Positions 7,940-10,116 of a DNA stretch of 10,116 nucleotides are shown here, one piece after another (position 1 is the stretch's first letter; each line of letters starts with the position of its first letter). The DNA is taken from assembly GCA_945957335.1 (NCBI GenBank), contig CAMFLJ010000122.1, positions 1 through 10,116 on the forward strand, written 5' to 3'. The notes beneath the pieces are model-generated. The model did no database searches and was not told the origin of the DNA. It saw only the letters and a program-made list of their open reading frames with translations. The stretch is from an uncultured Actinomycetes bacterium (lineage in GTDB: Bacteria; Actinomycetota; Acidimicrobiia; Acidimicrobiales; Acidimicrobilacustridaceae). The translations under genes and the position numbers were made by a program.

Positions 7940-8944
7940 ATGGCCTCGCCGTCCGACCGTCAGCTCGTCGACGGGTTCGGGCGCGTCCACCGCGATCTGC
8001 GCATCTCGGTCACCGACCGCTGCAACTTCCGGTGCACCTACTGCATGCCCGCCGAGGGCATGCCCTGGCTGCCCCGCGAGGACCTCCTCAGCTACGAGGA
8101 GCTCACCCGGATCGCCCGGGTGTGCGTCGAGCGCTTCGGCTTCGACGGCATCCGCCTCACCGGCGGCGAGCCCACCGTTCGCGCCCACCTGCCGGTGCTC
8201 ATCGAGAAGCTCTCGGCGCTCGGTGTCGACATCGCGCTCACCACCAACGGCGCCACCCTGCGCCTGGTCGCCCACGACCTCGCCGCCGCCGGCCTGCGCC
8301 GCATCAACATCTCGATCGACTCGCTGCGGGCCGACCGCTTCACCGAGATCACCAAGCGCGACGAGCTGGCCCGGGTGCTCGACGGCATCGACGCCGCCCT
8401 CGAGGCGGGGCTCGACCCGGTGAAGCTCAACGTGGTCGTGATGCGGGGCGTGAACGACGACGAGCTCGTCGACTTCGCCCGCTTCGGCCGCGACAAGGGC
8501 GTGCAGGTGCGCTTCATCGAGTTCATGCCGCTCGACGCCCAGCAGGCCTGGACCAACGACCAGGTGGTCACCCAGGACGAGATCGTGGCCCGCATCGGTG
8601 AGGCCTTCCCGCTCGAGGCCGTGCCCGAGTCGGTGCGGGGCTCCGCCCCCGCCGCCCGCTGGCGCTACCTCGACGGTGGCGGCGAGATCGGCATCATCCC
8701 GAGCGTCACGCACGCCTTCTGCGACTCGTGCGACCGCGTGCGCCTCACCGCCGAGGGCGAGCTGCGCCACTGCCTCTTCGCCACCCGCCAGCTCGATCTG
8801 CGCACCCTGCTGCGCGAGGGCGCCACCGACGACCAGCTCGCCGACGCCATCCGGGCCGAGGTCGGGGCCAAGTGGGCGGGCCACCAGATCAACCAGGTCC
8901 ACTTCATCCGGCCGTCGAAGTCGATGAGCCAGATCGGCGGATAG
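7940..8944 (+). CDS. moaA: GTP 3',8-cyclase MoaA (radical SAM)
   Basis: MoaA is a radical SAM enzyme that converts GTP to 3',8-cyclo-GTP, the first step of molybdenum cofactor synthesis (MoaC then completes cPMP). The 334 residues match the family. The N-terminal 4Fe-4S motif is Cys28, Cys32 and Cys35 (CNFRCTYC). GGEP at 75-78 is the SAM-binding block. The second cluster, which binds GTP, is Cys261, Cys264 and Cys278 (CDSCDRVRLTAEGELRHC). The protein ends in SQIGG; the terminal Gly-Gly is the conserved tail needed for activity. The ATG at 7940 lies 11 nt after the moeA stop. No Shine-Dalgarno sequence precedes it (the region instead contains CCTCC), so it probably depends on ribosomes arriving from moeA. 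moaC, moaD and moaE are not in the window. Confidence 0.96.
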   Translation: MASPSDRQLVDGFGRVHRDLRISVTDRCNFRCTYCMPAEGMPWLPREDLLSYEELTRIARVCVERFGFDGIRLTGGEPTVRAHLPVLIEKLSALGVDIALTTNGATLRLVAHDLAAAGLRRINISIDSLRADRFTEITKRDELARVLDGIDAALEAGLDPVKLNVVVMRGVNDDELVDFARFGRDKGVQVRFIEFMPLDAQQAWTNDQVVTQDEIVARIGEAFPLEAVPESVRGSAPAARWRYLDGGGEIGIIPSVTHAFCDSCDRVRLTAEGELRHCLFATRQLDLRTLLREGATDDQLADAIRAEVGAKWAGHQINQVHFIRPSKSMSQIGG

Positions 8945-9005
8945 GCCGCCCCGCGTCGTGCCCCGAGGCCCTGGTGGCCGCGGCGGTGACGGAGTCTGAT
9001 GGGTT

Positions 9006-9024
9006 CGGAGGCACGGGTGCTCCG
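9006..9024 (+). terminator. weak hairpin after moaA
   Basis: CGGAG (9006-9010) pairs with CTCCG (9020-9024), and the inner GCAC/GTGC bases could extend the stem with a bulge. It lies in the 100-nt gap between moaA and the next gene, just ahead of that gene's GGAGG. There is no T-tract and GC-rich DNA forms such stems by chance, so this is only a possible terminator or leader structure. Confidence 0.2.
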
Positions 9025-9044
9025 TCGCCTCGCTGGAGGCCGTC

Positions 9045-9413
9045 ATGGCCGTCTTCGACCGCCGCCCGAGCCTCGGCCGCCTGCTCGGCGGCCTGAGCAT
9101 CGCGGCAGGCCTGATCGTCGGCTGCGGCTTCCTCACCGCCGTGCTGGTGGCCCACAGCTGGGCGTGCGAGGTCCCGCTGCCCACGCAGCCTCCGGGTGAT
9201 GCATGGATGAACGGCGGGCTGATCGCCGCGGTGGTGCTGTCGCCGGTGGCCGTCGTCCTCTGCGCCCTCTCCGTGATCTGGCTCGGTGGCAGGCTGTGGC
9301 CGCTCCTCGCCCTACTCCCGGTCGTGCTCGTGTGGCTGGCCTTCGGGATCGACGTGCTCGCCAGCAGCGGCACGGGACTGCTCCACCTCTTCCCGAACTA
9401 CTGCCCGACCTGA
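9045..9413 (+). CDS. Small membrane protein, three predicted helices, function unknown
   Basis: I do not recognise this 122-residue protein. It starts at ATG 9045 with a good GGAGG (9035-9039) 5 nt upstream. It has a short basic N-terminus (MAVFDRRPSLGR) and hydrophobic segments at about residues 12-37, 56-80 and 84-103, consistent with an inner-membrane protein. Two cysteines, Cys41 (HSWACEVPLP) and Cys120 (NYCPT), lie near the ends of the first loop and the C-terminus. By the positive-inside rule both would be outside, where they might pair. It stands 100 nt after moaA and 51 nt before the LLM-class gene, in the same direction. It could be a separate unit or a tail of the Moco operon. Good Shine-Dalgarno spacing and coherent helices make it a likely real gene. 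Confidence 0.75.
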   Translation: MAVFDRRPSLGRLLGGLSIAAGLIVGCGFLTAVLVAHSWACEVPLPTQPPGDAWMNGGLIAAVVLSPVAVVLCALSVIWLGGRLWPLLALLPVVLVWLAFGIDVLASSGTGLLHLFPNYCPT

Positions 9414-9464
9414 GCCGGGTCGACCCGAGCGGCGGCGGTCGCCCGCGTGCGAGGATCCCGGGCG

Positions 9465-10065
9465 ATGCCGACCGACACCGCCGCACCCCAGTTCTCGCTC
9501 TTCCTCCCGCAGATGCGGATGCCGCTCGACGTGCTCGTCGAGCGGGCCCGGGCCGCCGAGGCCGCCGGCTTCCACGGCATGGCGCTGATGGACCACATGG
9601 CGCCGCCGATGGCGGAGGCCCAGCCCATGTACGAGGCGTTCGCCACCGCCATGTGGCTCGCCGCCCACACCGAGCGGCTGGTGCTCGGCCACCTGGTCCT
9701 GTGCGACATGTTCCGCCACCCGGCGATGCTCGCCCGTGAGGTCGTCGCCCTCGACCACGCGTCGGGCGGCCGCTTCGAGCTCGGCATCGGCTGGGGATCG
9801 GTGCCCACCGAGTTCGAGGTCTTCGGGATGGGCGACACCACCCCCAAGGTGCGCGTCGCCCGCCTCGGCGAGACGCTCGAGGTCGTCCGCGGGCTCTGGA
9901 CGGGCGAGCCGTTCTCGTTCTCCGGCGAGCACTTCGAGCTCGTCGACGCCCAGCAGCAGCCCACCCCGCTCGGCCACGTGCCGATCCTCATCGGCGGCTC
10001 CGGGCCCAAGACCCTCCAGCTGGTGAAGCGCCACGCCGACTGGTGCAACCTCCCGATCCACCAGC
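9465..10065 (+). CDS. LLM-class flavin/F420-dependent oxidoreductase, 3'-truncated by contig end
   Basis: The N-terminal 200 residues of a luciferase-like monooxygenase-family protein, a TIM-barrel enzyme that uses F420 or FMN. It starts at ATG 9465 as MPTDTAAPQFSLFLPQMRMP. Family features are the opening strand FSLFLPQ, the AAEAAGFHGMALMDHM helix-strand, HPAMLAREVVALDHASGGRFELGIGWG (the hallmark block, about residues 87-113), RLGETLEVVRGLWTGEPFSFSG and PILIGGSGPKTLQLVKRHADWCN. Full-length members are about 280-340 residues, so roughly a third is lost. Real sequence ends at 10065. The frame stays open into the adapter, but those codons (reading VSYTHLTLPT) are artefact. No clear Shine-Dalgarno sequence precedes the ATG. 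The substrate cannot be told from this part; F420 use is an inference from family and host type. Confidence 0.88.
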
Positions 10066-10116
10066 CTGTCTCTTATACACATCTGACGCTGCCGACGAAG
10101 AGGAGAGTGGTGGGGG
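10066..10116 (+). other. Nextera transposase adapter read-through (not genomic)
   Basis: Bases 10066-10084 are the 19-bp Tn5 mosaic end (CTGTCTCTTATACACATCT). Bases 10085-10098 (GACGCTGCCGACGA) are the Nextera Read 1 adapter in reverse complement, giving 33 of 33 identity with the adapter as I know it. The last 18 bases (10099-10116) are G-rich and probably index plus degraded adapter tail, which I cannot decode with confidence. Nothing after 10065 should be annotated as biology. Confidence 0.97.

Noticed and set aside
9312..10082. Minus-strand open frame of 256 codons starting MCIRDR
   Set aside because: Its first residues come from the Nextera adapter, and the rest is antisense to the LLM-class gene and the small membrane protein.
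10066..10116. In-frame continuation of the LLM-class protein reading VSYTHLTLPT
   Set aside because: It is translation of the adapter and not part of the gene.

Overview
The window is very GC-rich DNA with densely packed genes, GTG starts, 4-nt start/stop overlaps and mostly TGA stops. Together with a CIRCE-type operator, an FmdB-family protein like mycobacterial Rv0991c (Ruc), and an F420-type LLM-class oxidoreductase, this points to a high-GC Actinomycetota. An Acidimicrobiia-like lineage is my guess and is not proven by the sequence. The right end is the end of a sequencing contig, because it runs into a Nextera transposase adapter.

Layout. Bases 1-3422 (+): the 3' half of tldD, an intact tldE/pmbA-like gene, and a second tandem tldE/pmbA-like paralogue broken by a frameshift near 2938-2946. 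The three genes are joined by 4-nt ATGA/GTGA overlaps and form one operon for a TldD/TldE-type metalloprotease. Bases 3423-3464: a convergent gap with a perfect 9-bp inverted repeat, a candidate terminator. Bases 3465-5199 (-): undecaprenyl-diphosphatase (uppP), which appears to carry an N-terminal signal-like extension, downstream of a CpaB-like SAF-domain membrane-anchored protein. Bases 5292-5627 (-): a small FmdB-family zinc-ribbon protein with a serine-rich tail. Its promoter region holds a near-consensus CIRCE operator for the HrcA heat-shock repressor.

Bases 5815-8944 (+): galU, moeA and moaA. galU and moeA overlap by 4 nt, and moaA follows moeA after 11 nt. MoaA carries out the first step of molybdenum cofactor synthesis and MoeA the last, so this is a Moco module fused to a UDP-glucose gene. 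The arrangement Ruc-like gene (-) / galU (+) / moeA (+) resembles the Rv0991c-galU-moeA1 neighbourhood of Mycobacterium tuberculosis as I recall it. Bases 9045-9413 (+): an unrecognised small three-helix membrane protein. Bases 9465-10065 (+): the 5' part of an LLM-class flavin/F420 oxidoreductase, cut off by the adapter at 10066.

There is no gene-free stretch over 300 bases, and I see no tRNA, rRNA, CRISPR array or mobile element. The most interesting biological signal is the CIRCE operator in front of the Ruc-like gene. The main quality warnings are the frameshifted tldE paralogue and the terminal adapter.
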